Shown: in pieces, positions 17,468-25,835 of the stretch
How the letters are laid out: every line of letters begins with the position of its first letter
Position numbering within the stretch: the stretch's first letter is position 1
Assembly (NCBI RefSeq): GCF_032818155.1
Contig: NZ_CP102589.1
Span: 1,350,001-1,414,000, forward strand
Direction of reading: 5' to 3'
DNA length: 64,000 bases
Source: Niallia taxi
Lineage (GTDB): Bacteria > Bacillota > Bacilli > Bacillales > Cytobacillaceae
The notes under the pieces: generated by a model
Told to the model about the DNA's origin: nothing
The model's input: the letters and a program-made list of their open reading frames with translations, nothing else
The model's database searches: none
Program-made: the position numbers and the translations under genes

Positions 17468-20400
17468 GTGAGTTGGTTCAAAAAAGTAATAAAGCAGTTT
17501 ATTAAAGAGGACCACGAAGAGATGGAGCCATTTGAAGCTGCAGAAAAACAAGAAGATCCACTTATTCGAAACGAGTGGAATAATGAGTGGAAAAAAGAAG
17601 AAGATTCAAAAATCATTTACAAATATCCTAAAGGAAAATTTCGTTTTCCCGTCATTTCGGACGAAGAAATAGGCATTCCTGGCAGACAAAGCAGACAGGA
17701 CCATCAAGCAGAACGACGGCAGAATGCTCAAGCATCGGAAAGACAAGAGCCTGCTCAAGCAGGAAGGCAAAGTGGACAGGGCTATACAGAACAACAAGAA
17801 CATACTGTTGAAAAAAGGCAAAATGCGGTTACCTATACTGGGAGGCAAGAGCAGTCTCTAAACAGTAATCAACACGCGCCAACTAATTCAGGCAGACAAG
17901 AGCGTCAGAATGAAAGAAGACAGAATGTGTCAGTAAATAAAGGCATGCAGGAGGTTCAATCAGACAGAAGGCATCCAAACAGGCAGGAGATTTCTAACAA
18001 CAGAAGAACAAGCTCTCAAGCCATACATAGCAGGCTGAAGCCGCGGGAACTACCTGAAGAAAGCACTCCAAATCCGAAGAGCTACCAGTCAAAAATGCCT
18101 TTTAAACCGACAGAAATCCCGTCTCCTATTTATGGATATAATAATAGGCCGAAAGTCGATGAAAAACCAAAAGAGGAAGTAGTGCGCACAAAAAAAATTG
18201 ACAGCAGTGATTTCCTTACTTCTGTCATGAGAAGAAAAGAAGCAGCAGAACAAGCCGCTTTAAGAGCAGAGTTGCAGAAGGAAGAGTCAAAAGAAAGCAA
18301 GTTCTCTGAACAAAGCGGTACCGCAGAAACCAAAATGGAGTCCAATATTTCAAATGCAAGGGATATAGAGCAAATCCCTAAAGAAATAGCCTTAAATACA
18401 GAAGCTTCAGTACTAAACAAAGCAACAGTCCAAAATTCCATTCCGGCAGTATATTCAAGTGAGGAAGAACTGCAGCCGGCGTTCATAATGGAAGAAACGG
18501 AAGAGTTGAATTCTCTAATTCAACATGAACCAATTGTTAGCTTAGTAGTAGAAGAAAAAACACAGCCACAAGAGGCAGAAGATTTAATGTACGCTGCGTC
18601 GACAGTCGTTTATGAGCTGGAGGAGGAACCACTTCTTCAAGAGGAGGAAAAGACCTCAGCGAAAGTAGATGTGATTCTGCCACAGGAAGAGAAGCTGTAT
18701 GTTGAGCCAGCAGAGGTTGTGGAGCTGGAGGAAGAACCACGTCTTCAAGAAGAGGAACAAACCTCAGCGAAAGTAGATGTGATTCTGCCACAGGAAGAGA
18801 AGCTGTATGTTGAGCCAGCAGAGGTTGTGGAGCTGGAGGAAGAACCACTTCTTCAAGAGGAGGAAAAGACCTCAGCGAAAGTAGATGTGATGCTGCCACA
18901 GGAAGAGAAGCTGCATATTGAGCCAGCAGAGGTTGTGGAGCTGGAGGAAGAACCACTTCTTCAAGAAGAGGAAAAGACCTCAGCGAAAGTAGATGTGATG
19001 CTGCCACAGGAAGAGAAGCTGCATGTTGAGCCAGCAGAAGTTGTGGAGCTGGAGGAGCGTTATTCAACTAAAGCAGAGAGCAGCTTGCAATTTGAAGAGC
19101 TTCCAGTTATCGAAGAGTCGGCAGTAATGCTTAAAATGGAAGAAACAGCAAATAGTATAGAAGAGAAGTTAGATTTTGCTGTAAATGAAAATATACAAAT
19201 GGAAGTGGAGCAGTCAAACCATTCGGTTGTATCATCTGAATGGACAGAAGAGCAACCTTCTATTGAAAAAACAGAAGTAACGGCAGTAGCCACGACCGTT
19301 GCAAAACAGGAACAAAAAGATGTGGAAGAAATTAAGGAACCACAGAATGCTCCTGTAAAGAAAAGAGCTTTACCTTTTAATGTGTTAATGTTAAATACTG
19401 ATAGGAAATCCCTTGAAACAAAAAGAAAAGAACAGCAAATAAAGAAGCGAGAGCAAGCTACTCAATCAATAACTGAAAGTGCAGCAGCGTCTGAAGCAGT
19501 CTACCGAGTACAAGAGGAACAGGCAGCCGTGTCAGAGCCAATTGTTCGAGTACAAGAGGAACAGGCAGCGGTGTCAGAGCCAGTTGTCCGAGTGCAAGAG
19601 GAACAGGCAGCGGCGTCAGAGCCAATTGTTCGAGTACAAGAGGAACAAGCAGTGTTGTCAGAGCCAGTTGTTCAAGTGCAAGAGGAACAGGCAGCCGTGT
19701 CAGAGCCAGTTGTTCGAGTGCAAGAGGAACAGGCAGCGGTGTCAGAGCCAGTTGTTCAAGTGCAAGAGGAACAGGCAGCAGTGTCAGAGGCAGTTGTCCG
19801 AGTGCAGGAGGAACAAGTAGCCGTGTCAGAGCCAGTTGTCCGAGTACAAGAGGAACAGGCAGTGTTGTCAGAGCCAGTAGTTCAAGTGCAAGAGGAACAG
19901 GCAGCAGCGTCAGAGCCAGTTGTTCAAGTACAAGAGGAACAGGTAGTGTTGTCAGAGCCAGTAGTTCGAGTACAAGAGGAACAGGCAGTGTTGTCAGAGC
20001 CAGTTGTCGACGAGCTGCCGTATTATGTTTTCCCTGAGGATGAACTTTTGAGCCCGCCGATCTATAATACAGAGCATGATGGCTGGATAGAAGAACAGAC
20101 GGAGCTTTTGAACCATACTTTTAAAAACTTCAATGTACATGCAAAAGTGGTGAATGTTACTCAAGGACCATCTGTTACAAGGTATGAAGTACAGCCTGAG
20201 CCTGGTGTTAAGGTCAGCAAAATCACTAATCTATCAGATGATTTGAAATTGAGCCTAGCTGCTAAAGACATTCGGATTGAGGCGCCTATTCCTGGGAAGC
20301 ATACAATCGGAATCGAGGTTCCTAATCGTACGAGCAGACCTGTTTTGCTGAGTGAAATCCTTAATAGTGAAGAATTTAAAGAATCTGCTTCACCATTGAC

Positions 20401-21442
20401 GGTTGCTTTAGGACTTGATATTTCCGGCAAGCCGATTGTCACTGATTTGCGTAAAATGCCGCATGGGCTAATTGCAGGAGCAACAGGCTCTGGTAAAAGT
20501 GTTTGTATCAATACGATGCTTGTAAGTCTTCTTTATAAGGCAAAGCCAGAAGACTTGAAGCTGTTACTCATTGATCCAAAAATGGTAGAGCTTGCGCCAT
20601 ATAATTATATTCCTCATTTGGCTAGTCCTGTTATTACAGATGTGAAAACAGCAACAGCTGCATTAAAATGGGCTGTTGAGGAGATGGAGCGGCGTTATGA
20701 GCTGCTTGCACATGCAGGTGTAAGGGATATAACGAAATTTAATCAGCTTGCTGAACAAAACCAACAATACGCACAAAAGCTGCCGTATATTGTTATCATT
20801 ATTGATGAGCTTGCCGATTTAATGATGATGGCCCCTGCAGATGTAGAGGAAGCCATCAGCAGGATTGCACAAAAGGCAAGAGCTTGCGGCATCCATTTGC
20901 TTATTGCCACACAGAGACCGTCTGTAGACGTTATTACAGGGCTTATAAAAGCAAATGTACCGACACGGATAGCATTTTCTGTATCATCTCAAATTGACTC
21001 AAGAACAGTTATTGATATAAGTGGAGCAGAAAAACTCCTTGGAAAGGGAGATATGCTCTTCTTAGAGAATGGGACATCAAAGCCAGTTCGTTTACAAGGA
21101 ACATTTGTTTCAGATGAAGAAATTGACCAAGTCGTTGCACATGCAAGAAGAGAGAGAAAGCCAGATTATTTATTTGAACAAGAAGAGCTATTGAAAAAGG
21201 TGCAAATGTCAGAAGATGAAGATGAGCTTTTCTATGAAGCGTGCGAATTTATCATTGAACAAGGCGGCGCATCTACATCCAGTCTTCAAAGAAACTTTAA
21301 AATCGGCTATAATCGAGCAGCACGACTAATTGACATGATGGAAAAGCAGGGGTATATTTCAGAGGCAAAAGGCACAAAGCCTAGGGATGTACTTATAACA
21401 GAAGTGGAGTTTTTACAGCTCCATGACACAGAGCAACATTAA
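17468..21442 (+). CDS. sftA: DNA translocase SftA with expanded repeat linker
   Basis: The 1324-residue protein is an FtsK/SpoIIIE-family motor that clears chromosome arms from the division septum. It has no membrane segments, which fits the soluble SftA branch rather than SpoIIIE. Residues 1-60 are the N-terminal region. About residues 60-860 are a polar Q/E/R-rich linker holding two tandem arrays (residues 383-526 and 681-848). The motor follows, with Walker A GATGSGKS at 1004-1011 and Walker B ending in DE at 1113-1114. A winged-helix gamma domain (about 1250-1315) reads polar DNA motifs. Remembered B. subtilis SftA is about 950 residues, so the excess lies in the linker. GTG 17468 follows GGAAAGAG. 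Confidence 0.92.
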   Translation: MSWFKKVIKQFIKEDHEEMEPFEAAEKQEDPLIRNEWNNEWKKEEDSKIIYKYPKGKFRFPVISDEEIGIPGRQSRQDHQAERRQNAQASERQEPAQAGRQSGQGYTEQQEHTVEKRQNAVTYTGRQEQSLNSNQHAPTNSGRQERQNERRQNVSVNKGMQEVQSDRRHPNRQEISNNRRTSSQAIHSRLKPRELPEESTPNPKSYQSKMPFKPTEIPSPIYGYNNRPKVDEKPKEEVVRTKKIDSSDFLTSVMRRKEAAEQAALRAELQKEESKESKFSEQSGTAETKMESNISNARDIEQIPKEIALNTEASVLNKATVQNSIPAVYSSEEELQPAFIMEETEELNSLIQHEPIVSLVVEEKTQPQEAEDLMYAASTVVYELEEEPLLQEEEKTSAKVDVILPQEEKLYVEPAEVVELEEEPRLQEEEQTSAKVDVILPQEEKLYVEPAEVVELEEEPLLQEEEKTSAKVDVMLPQEEKLHIEPAEVVELEEEPLLQEEEKTSAKVDVMLPQEEKLHVEPAEVVELEERYSTKAESSLQFEELPVIEESAVMLKMEETANSIEEKLDFAVNENIQMEVEQSNHSVVSSEWTEEQPSIEKTEVTAVATTVAKQEQKDVEEIKEPQNAPVKKRALPFNVLMLNTDRKSLETKRKEQQIKKREQATQSITESAAASEAVYRVQEEQAAVSEPIVRVQEEQAAVSEPVVRVQEEQAAASEPIVRVQEEQAVLSEPVVQVQEEQAAVSEPVVRVQEEQAAVSEPVVQVQEEQAAVSEAVVRVQEEQVAVSEPVVRVQEEQAVLSEPVVQVQEEQAAASEPVVQVQEEQVVLSEPVVRVQEEQAVLSEPVVDELPYYVFPEDELLSPPIYNTEHDGWIEEQTELLNHTFKNFNVHAKVVNVTQGPSVTRYEVQPEPGVKVSKITNLSDDLKLSLAAKDIRIEAPIPGKHTIGIEVPNRTSRPVLLSEILNSEEFKESASPLTVALGLDISGKPIVTDLRKMPHGLIAGATGSGKSVCINTMLVSLLYKAKPEDLKLLLIDPKMVELAPYNYIPHLASPVITDVKTATAALKWAVEEMERRYELLAHAGVRDITKFNQLAEQNQQYAQKLPYIVIIIDELADLMMMAPADVEEAISRIAQKARACGIHLLIATQRPSVDVITGLIKANVPTRIAFSVSSQIDSRTVIDISGAEKLLGKGDMLFLENGTSKPVRLQGTFVSDEEIDQVVAHARRERKPDYLFEQEELLKKVQMSEDEDELFYEACEFIIEQGGASTSSLQRNFKIGYNRAARLIDMMEKQGYISEAKGTKPRDVLITEVEFLQLHDTEQH
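18614..19045 (+). repeat. Four tandem 108-nt repeats inside sftA
   Basis: Units start at 18614, 18722, 18830 and 18938 and each encodes 36 residues. A unit runs from ELEEEPLLQEEEKTSAK through VDVILPQEEKL to EPAEVV. The copies are nearly identical at DNA level, with a few substitutions such as I/M and Y/H. The reading frame is kept throughout. Confidence 0.95.
19508..20011 (+). repeat. Twelve tandem 42-nt repeats inside sftA
   Basis: Twelve head-to-tail units each encode 14 residues, consensus VQEEQAAVSEPVVR. Variants are AAV/AAA/AVL/VVL in the middle and R/Q at the end. The last unit ends in D instead of R. No spacer separates units and the frame is preserved. Confidence 0.95.
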
Positions 21443-21524
21443 TTTTTGGGAAACTGCATGTATCACTAATATAATTCCTTTCCATAGGGAATATGATTGA
21501 TACATAGTTTTTCTTATTAAAAGA

Positions 21525-21533
21525 TGGTATAAT
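21525..21533 (+). promoter_or_regulatory. Candidate extended -10 promoter of murC
   Basis: TGGTATAAT is a perfect extended -10 element. The -35 region is poor. It would start a leader of about 185 nt carrying the structure at 21574-21637. Confidence 0.5.
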
Positions 21534-21573
21534 GAATAAATGCGAGTAAAAAAAGGAAAAAAAAGTTAAATCT

Positions 21574-21637
21574 ACCCCGTTTGGATATTTTCCTCTTCTA
21601 AAAGATCTTTAGAAGAAAAAATTACTTTAAACGGGGT
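21574..21637 (+). promoter_or_regulatory. Nested hairpin in the murC leader
   Basis: An outer 9-bp stem (ACCCCGTTT with AAACGGGGT) encloses an inner 9-bp stem (TCTTCTAAA with TTTAGAAGA). No T tract follows, so this is not a simple terminator. It could be an RNA structure in the leader or protein binding sites in DNA. Confidence 0.55.
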
Positions 21638-21726
21638 CCATAGTGGAGAAATTTATGCTATGAGCAAATTATAGGTTCATTTCATATACTGTGTAAAAGA
21701 TATACGATAGTTGGAGGTTCTTTTAT

Positions 21727-23025
21727 ATGACTATTTACCACTTCGTAGGTATTAAAGGGTCAGGGATGAGTGCACTTGCACAAATCCTGCATGATATGGG
21801 TTTACAAGTTCAAGGATCGGATGTAGAAAAGAGATTTTTTACACAGGTGGCTTTAGAACAGTCAGGAATTAAAATTCTTCCTTTCTCAAAGGAAAACATT
21901 CAGCCTGGGATGAATATTATTGTGGGAAATGCTTTCCCTGATACGCATGAAGAGGTTGTGGAAGCTAATGCATTAGGTCTTCCAGTTGTCCGCTACCACC
22001 GTTTTTTAGGCGATTTTATGAAGCAGTTCACAAGCGTTGCAGTAACAGGTGCACATGGAAAAACATCAACAACAGGCTTGCTTGCGCATGTTATGAAAGG
22101 TGCAAAGCCGACAGCCTATTTAATCGGAGATGGAACAGGAAGAGGAACAGAGAATGCAGAGTACTTTGCATTTGAAGCATGTGAATACAGACGACATTTC
22201 TTATCGTACTTCCCTGATTATGCGATCATGACAAACATTGATTTTGATCATCCTGATTATTTTGCTAACGTCGATGATGTCTTTTCTGCATTCCAAGAAA
22301 TGGCTTGGCAAGTAAACAAAGGAATCTTTGCTTGTGGTGATGATGAACAGCTCCAGAAAATTCAAGCAAAAGTGCCTGTAGTTTTTTATGGTTTTGATGA
22401 TGAAAATGACTTCCAGGCAAGAAATGTTGTGAAGACTACAGAGGGTACAACGTTTGAAGTATATGTAAGAAATACTTACTACAATACATTCTCGATTCCG
22501 ACTTTCGGAAACCATAATATCTTAAATGCATTATCTGTCATTGCCCTAAGTCATTATGAAGATTTAGATGCAAGTATTGTGCAGGAAAGACTTATGTCAT
22601 TTGAGGGTGTTAAGCGCAGATTCTCTGAGAAGCGCATTGGTGAGCAAGTAATCATTGATGACTATGCGCATCATCCAACAGAGATTAAGGCGACAATTGA
22701 AGCTGCAAGACAGAAGTATCCAGACAGAGAAGTAGTGGCAGTTTTCCAACCGCATACCTTCTCAAGAACACAAACCTTCTTGAATGAATTTGCAGACAGT
22801 TTAAACCTGGCAGATTCTGCTTACTTATGTGAAATTTTCGGTTCAGCTCGTGAGAACCATGGCAAGCTGAGCATTGAAGACTTAGCAGAAAAGGTTCCAG
22901 GCAGCAAAATCATATCAGAAGAAAGTATTGAAGCATTAAAAGCGCATGAAAAGGCAGTTATCCTGTTTATGGGCGCTGGAGATGTTCAGAAGTTCCAAGA
23001 TGCTTATGAAAAATCATTAGTATAA
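21727..23025 (+). CDS. murC: UDP-N-acetylmuramate--L-alanine ligase
   Basis: The 432-residue ATP-dependent ligase joins L-alanine to UDP-MurNAc, the first peptide step of peptidoglycan synthesis. The N-terminal dinucleotide-type motif [11 protein letters not shown] binds the uridine nucleotide. [10 protein letters not shown] at 108-117 is the ATP loop, and [10 protein letters not shown] is a conserved Mur ligase block. TTGGAGG precedes ATG 21727. Adjacency to sftA is conserved in Bacillus and links wall synthesis and division. Confidence 0.95.
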   Translation: MTIYHFVGIKGSGMSALAQILHDMGLQVQGSDVEKRFFTQVALEQSGIKILPFSKENIQPGMNIIVGNAFPDTHEEVVEANALGLPVVRYHRFLGDFMKQFTSVAVTGAHGKTSTTGLLAHVMKGAKPTAYLIGDGTGRGTENAEYFAFEACEYRRHFLSYFPDYAIMTNIDFDHPDYFANVDDVFSAFQEMAWQVNKGIFACGDDEQLQKIQAKVPVVFYGFDDENDFQARNVVKTTEGTTFEVYVRNTYYNTFSIPTFGNHNILNALSVIALSHYEDLDASIVQERLMSFEGVKRRFSEKRIGEQVIIDDYAHHPTEIKATIEAARQKYPDREVVAVFQPHTFSRTQTFLNEFADSLNLADSAYLCEIFGSARENHGKLSIEDLAEKVPGSKIISEESIEALKAHEKAVILFMGAGDVQKFQDAYEKSLV

Positions 23026-23028
23026 AGT

Positions 23029-23061
23029 AAAAAGATGCTGAGTAAATCAGCATCTTTTTTT
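23029..23061. terminator. Terminator between convergent murC and ampS
   Basis: GATGCTGA pairs with TCAGCATC with A and T runs on the flanks, so it should work on both strands. Confidence 0.85.
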
Positions 23062-23071
23062 ATCTAATCTA

Positions 23072-24187
23072 TTATTTTAGATTTTCAGGATTCAGCGCTT
23101 CCAACTCAGGTATCACAAATCTTCCGTCTTTTCTAATTAGTACGCCGTCAAAGGAAATTTCTCCTCCGCCGTAATCAGGTCTTTGAATGTTGACCATATC
23201 CCAATGGATATTAGAATGGTTGTCATTGAATGCATCATCATAGCATTGTCCTGGAGTGAAGTGGAAGCTTCCGTCGATTTTTTCATCAAACAGAATATCC
23301 TGCATTGGGTGAAGGATATATGGATTTACACCAATGGCAAATTCGCCGATAAATCTTGCTCCTTCATCCGTATCAAGAATTGCGTTCAAGCGTTCTGTAT
23401 CATTGGAAGTAGCTTCAATAATTTTTCCATCCTTGAATGTCAGCTTAACCTGTTCAAAAGTAAAGCCTTGATATGGAGATGGTGTATTATAAGTAAGTGT
23501 TCCATTAACAGAATTGCGCACGGGAGCTGTATATACTTCTCCATCAGGAATGTTCATTTGTCCTGAGCATTTTATTGCAGGTATATCCTTTATAGAGAAA
23601 GTTAAATCTGTTCCAGGACCAGTGATTTTAACTTCGTCTGTTTTATTCATCAAGTCAACGAGATTGTCCATCGCTTTATCCATTTTGCCATAATCAAGGT
23701 TACATACATTAAAGTAAAAGTCCTCAAATCCGTCTGTGCTCATTTTAGCAAGCTGTGCCATTGATGGGCTTGGATAGCGAAGCACAACCCATCTAGTTTT
23801 TGGAACGCGGATTTCACGATGAACTTTCTTACCGACAGTAGCACCCTCAATTTTCATTTTTTCTGCAGGCACATCAGCATGCTCATTAATATTATCTCCT
23901 GCACGAAGTCCGATATAAGCATCCATCTGGCTCATCACATTTGCTTCAAAGCTAGCCAGCATCTCATATTGCTCCTCTTGTGCGCCTAAAAGCAATGCTC
24001 TGTTTACATCATTATCCTTTAAGGACACAAAAGGGTATCCGCCTACAGCATACGCTTCTTTTACAAGTGCTTTGACAAGCTCCTTTTGCAAACCAAAGTT
24101 TTCAATTAGGACTTTTTCACCCTTTTGCAATCTGATCGAATAATTAATTAAATTTTTAGCTAACAGCTCTATACGTGGGTCTTTCAT
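23072..24187 (-). CDS. ampS: M29 family aminopeptidase
   Basis: This 371-residue metallo-aminopeptidase removes N-terminal residues from peptides in the cytoplasm. Metal ligands of the M29 family are visible as E in IGEFAIGVNP, as residues of FDEKIDGSFHFTPGQCYDD, and as H and D in NIHWDMV. It is shorter than remembered B. subtilis AmpS (about 410), so it may be a sister branch. AGGAGG precedes ATG 24187. Confidence 0.88.
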   Translation of the reverse strand: MKDPRIELLAKNLINYSIRLQKGEKVLIENFGLQKELVKALVKEAYAVGGYPFVSLKDNDVNRALLLGAQEEQYEMLASFEANVMSQMDAYIGLRAGDNINEHADVPAEKMKIEGATVGKKVHREIRVPKTRWVVLRYPSPSMAQLAKMSTDGFEDFYFNVCNLDYGKMDKAMDNLVDLMNKTDEVKITGPGTDLTFSIKDIPAIKCSGQMNIPDGEVYTAPVRNSVNGTLTYNTPSPYQGFTFEQVKLTFKDGKIIEATSNDTERLNAILDTDEGARFIGEFAIGVNPYILHPMQDILFDEKIDGSFHFTPGQCYDDAFNDNHSNIHWDMVNIQRPDYGGGEISFDGVLIRKDGRFVIPELEALNPENLK

Positions 24188-24420
24188 ATAATGCCTCCTG
24201 TATTTTTAAAAGATTTTGACACTTCGCCATATGTAGAAATTGTTGCATAGCACAAAAGTCTGTATGCTCAACCATTTTATTGTACCCCAAAAAATATTTT
24301 TCTTAAATAATATTGTGTAAAATTAACCAAACTATCGATGCGTTTTGACACAAAAGTTATAGGATGAATTTACCTGTTTTATTTGTTTCTGGATGTTTTT
24401 CCAACTATAATAGAAGAAAG

Positions 24421-24446
24421 GTTTAGGCATTAGCCAAATTGGGAAA
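24421..24446 (+). promoter_or_regulatory. Sigma-B promoter of ytxGHJ
   Basis: GTTTAG at 24421 and GGGAAA at 24441 are 14 nt apart and fit the sigma-B consensus (GTTTAA, 12-15 nt, GGGWAW). The expected start of transcription lies just before the ytxG ribosome site. The ytxGHJ genes are known general-stress genes in B. subtilis. Confidence 0.75.
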
Positions 24447-24476
24447 AACAATGAAAAAGCGGAGGTGTAGCTGTAA

Positions 24477-24926
24477 ATGATTATCATTTTATATTGTAGT
24501 GTTGCATTAATTGCCATTGCTTTCACTATTTTGGTTGTGTATGTTGCCAGAACATTGAAATCGTTACATATCACTCTTGATAGTGTCTCAAAGACATTAG
24601 TTGGTCTTGAAAGACAGCTTGATGGGGTTACAAAGGAAACGACTATCTTGCTGCATAAAACAAATGAGCTTGCTGAGGATATTCAGCAAAAATCAGAAAG
24701 CCTTAATGGTGTGGTTGATGCAGTGAAGGGCATTGGCACTTCAGTAAGAGGATTCAATGATTCTATTCAAAACATTAATCAAAATGTGGAGCAAAAGCTT
24801 GTGCACAATCAGGACAAGATTGCTCAAGTGCTTCAGTACAGCAAGATGTTCTTTAATATTAGAGATCAATGGAAAGCTAGAAGAGCAGCAGAGAACGGCA
24901 TAAAGGTTAAAGTAAAAGCACATTAA
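24477..24926 (+). CDS. ytxG: General stress protein YtxG (DUF948)
   Basis: The 149-residue protein has one N-terminal membrane segment (residues 2-24) and a long coiled-coil-like region to about residue 125. Regular heptads and the motif LAEDIQQKSESLNGVVDAVK are typical of DUF948. Function is unknown; the family is part of the general stress response. CGGAGGTG precedes ATG 24477. It heads a stress operon with ytxH and ytxJ. Confidence 0.85.
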   Translation: MIIILYCSVALIAIAFTILVVYVARTLKSLHITLDSVSKTLVGLERQLDGVTKETTILLHKTNELAEDIQQKSESLNGVVDAVKGIGTSVRGFNDSIQNINQNVEQKLVHNQDKIAQVLQYSKMFFNIRDQWKARRAAENGIKVKVKAH

Positions 24927-24943
24927 ACTTTTTAGGAGGGATA

Positions 24944-25402
24944 ATGATGACAAGAGAATACGAAACAACAGTCGTTGAAAATGAAAGTTCAGGTGGAAAA
25001 GACTTTTTAATTGGTGCAATTGTAGGAGGAATTGTTGGAGCTGCAACAGCCCTATTCCTTGCTCCAAAGCCTGGTAAAGAACTGATTCAGGATCTTAATC
25101 AGCAAGCCGGTATCCTTAAGGAAAAAGGGATTGAGCTTTCTGGAACAGTGAAGGACAAAGGGACAGAATATATCAGCATTGCTAAAGATAAAACTGGCAG
25201 CTTAGGCAGCACTGTTTCCAAGCATTCAAACGATTTAATGGGCAAGGTGAAAGGCTTAGGCAAGGATGAACAGCAAACAGAAGCTGCTGTTGCCGCTGGA
25301 GCTGAAAATGATCCTTTTCAACACGAGTACGATGAGATTCAAAGAAAGCTGGAAGAAACTAAAAAAGCTTTTGATGAAACAGAAAGCAAATATAACCAAT
25401 AA
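24944..25402 (+). CDS. ytxH: General stress protein YtxH
   Basis: The 152-residue protein has a short N-terminal region, one glycine-rich membrane segment at about 21-43 (FLIGAIVGGIVGAATALFLA) followed by the family motif PKPGKELI, and a charged amphipathic helix tail. It is 17 nt after ytxG. Function is not established beyond membership in the general stress regulon. AGGAGGG precedes ATG 24944; ATG 24947 is an alternative. Confidence 0.85.
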   Translation: MMTREYETTVVENESSGGKDFLIGAIVGGIVGAATALFLAPKPGKELIQDLNQQAGILKEKGIELSGTVKDKGTEYISIAKDKTGSLGSTVSKHSNDLMGKVKGLGKDEQQTEAAVAAGAENDPFQHEYDEIQRKLEETKKAFDETESKYNQ

Positions 25403-25407
25403 TAATA

Positions 25408-25437
25408 GGACGCCCCAAATATGGGGCTGCCTTTTTA
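25408..25437 (+). terminator. Terminator-like hairpin between ytxH and ytxJ
   Basis: GCCCCA and TGGGGC form the core stem around AATA, extended by GG and CC with bulges, and TTTTT follows. It should end or reduce transcription before ytxJ. Confidence 0.65.
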
Positions 25438-25463
25438 TTTGATGATAAGACCGGAGGGATATT

Positions 25464-25790
25464 ATGAAAAAGATTGAAACAGTTGAGCAGTTTGAAGAAA
25501 TTTTGAGCAACAATAAGACAGCATTCATCGTAAAGCATAGCCTGACATGTCCGATAAGTGCAGCAGCATTTGACGAATACAAGCAATATGCGAATTCAAA
25601 TTCAGAAGTGGATACTTATTATTTGGCTGTTCAAGATGCACGACCACTTTCTAACTATATCGCGGAAACATTTAATATAAGACATGAGTCGCCGCAAGCA
25701 CTGCTGTTTTCTGATCGTTCTGTGGTGTGGAATGCATCACATGGTGGGATTACCGTTAATTCCCTTAAAGAAGCAAGCATTAAAGCATAA
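25464..25790 (+). CDS. ytxJ: Monothiol thioredoxin-like protein YtxJ
   Basis: The 108-residue thioredoxin-fold protein has the single-cysteine motif TCPIS in VKHSLTCPISAAAFDEY. It fits the monothiol bacilliredoxin-like group proposed to act on bacillithiol mixed disulfides. GGAGGG precedes ATG 25464. It lies in the sigma-B stress cluster but behind its own hairpin. Confidence 0.85.
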   Translation: MKKIETVEQFEEILSNNKTAFIVKHSLTCPISAAAFDEYKQYANSNSEVDTYYLAVQDARPLSNYIAETFNIRHESPQALLFSDRSVVWNASHGGITVNSLKEASIKA

Positions 25791-25791
25791 G

Positions 25792-25835
25792 AAAAAGGAT
25801 GGCATATTGGATTTCTCCATATGCCATCCTTTTTT
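25792..25835. terminator. Bidirectional terminator
   Basis: AAAGGATGGCATAT pairs with ATATGCCATCCTTT and A/T runs flank both sides. It separates convergent ytxJ and the FtsA-like gene and touches the latter's stop codon. Confidence 0.9.

Noticed and set aside
18537..19067. Long minus-strand open frame (176 codons) over the first sftA repeat array
   Set aside because: It is open because 108-nt repeats without stop codons are multiplied in every frame. It has no ribosome site and lies within a clear gene.
19479..19820. Plus-strand frame rich in K, R, N and Q over the second sftA array
   Set aside because: It is a shifted reading of the 42-nt repeats. The sftA frame continues unbroken through it.
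19508..20011. CRISPR-like regular repeats
   Set aside because: The units are contiguous with no unique spacers, keep the protein frame, and no cas genes are present.
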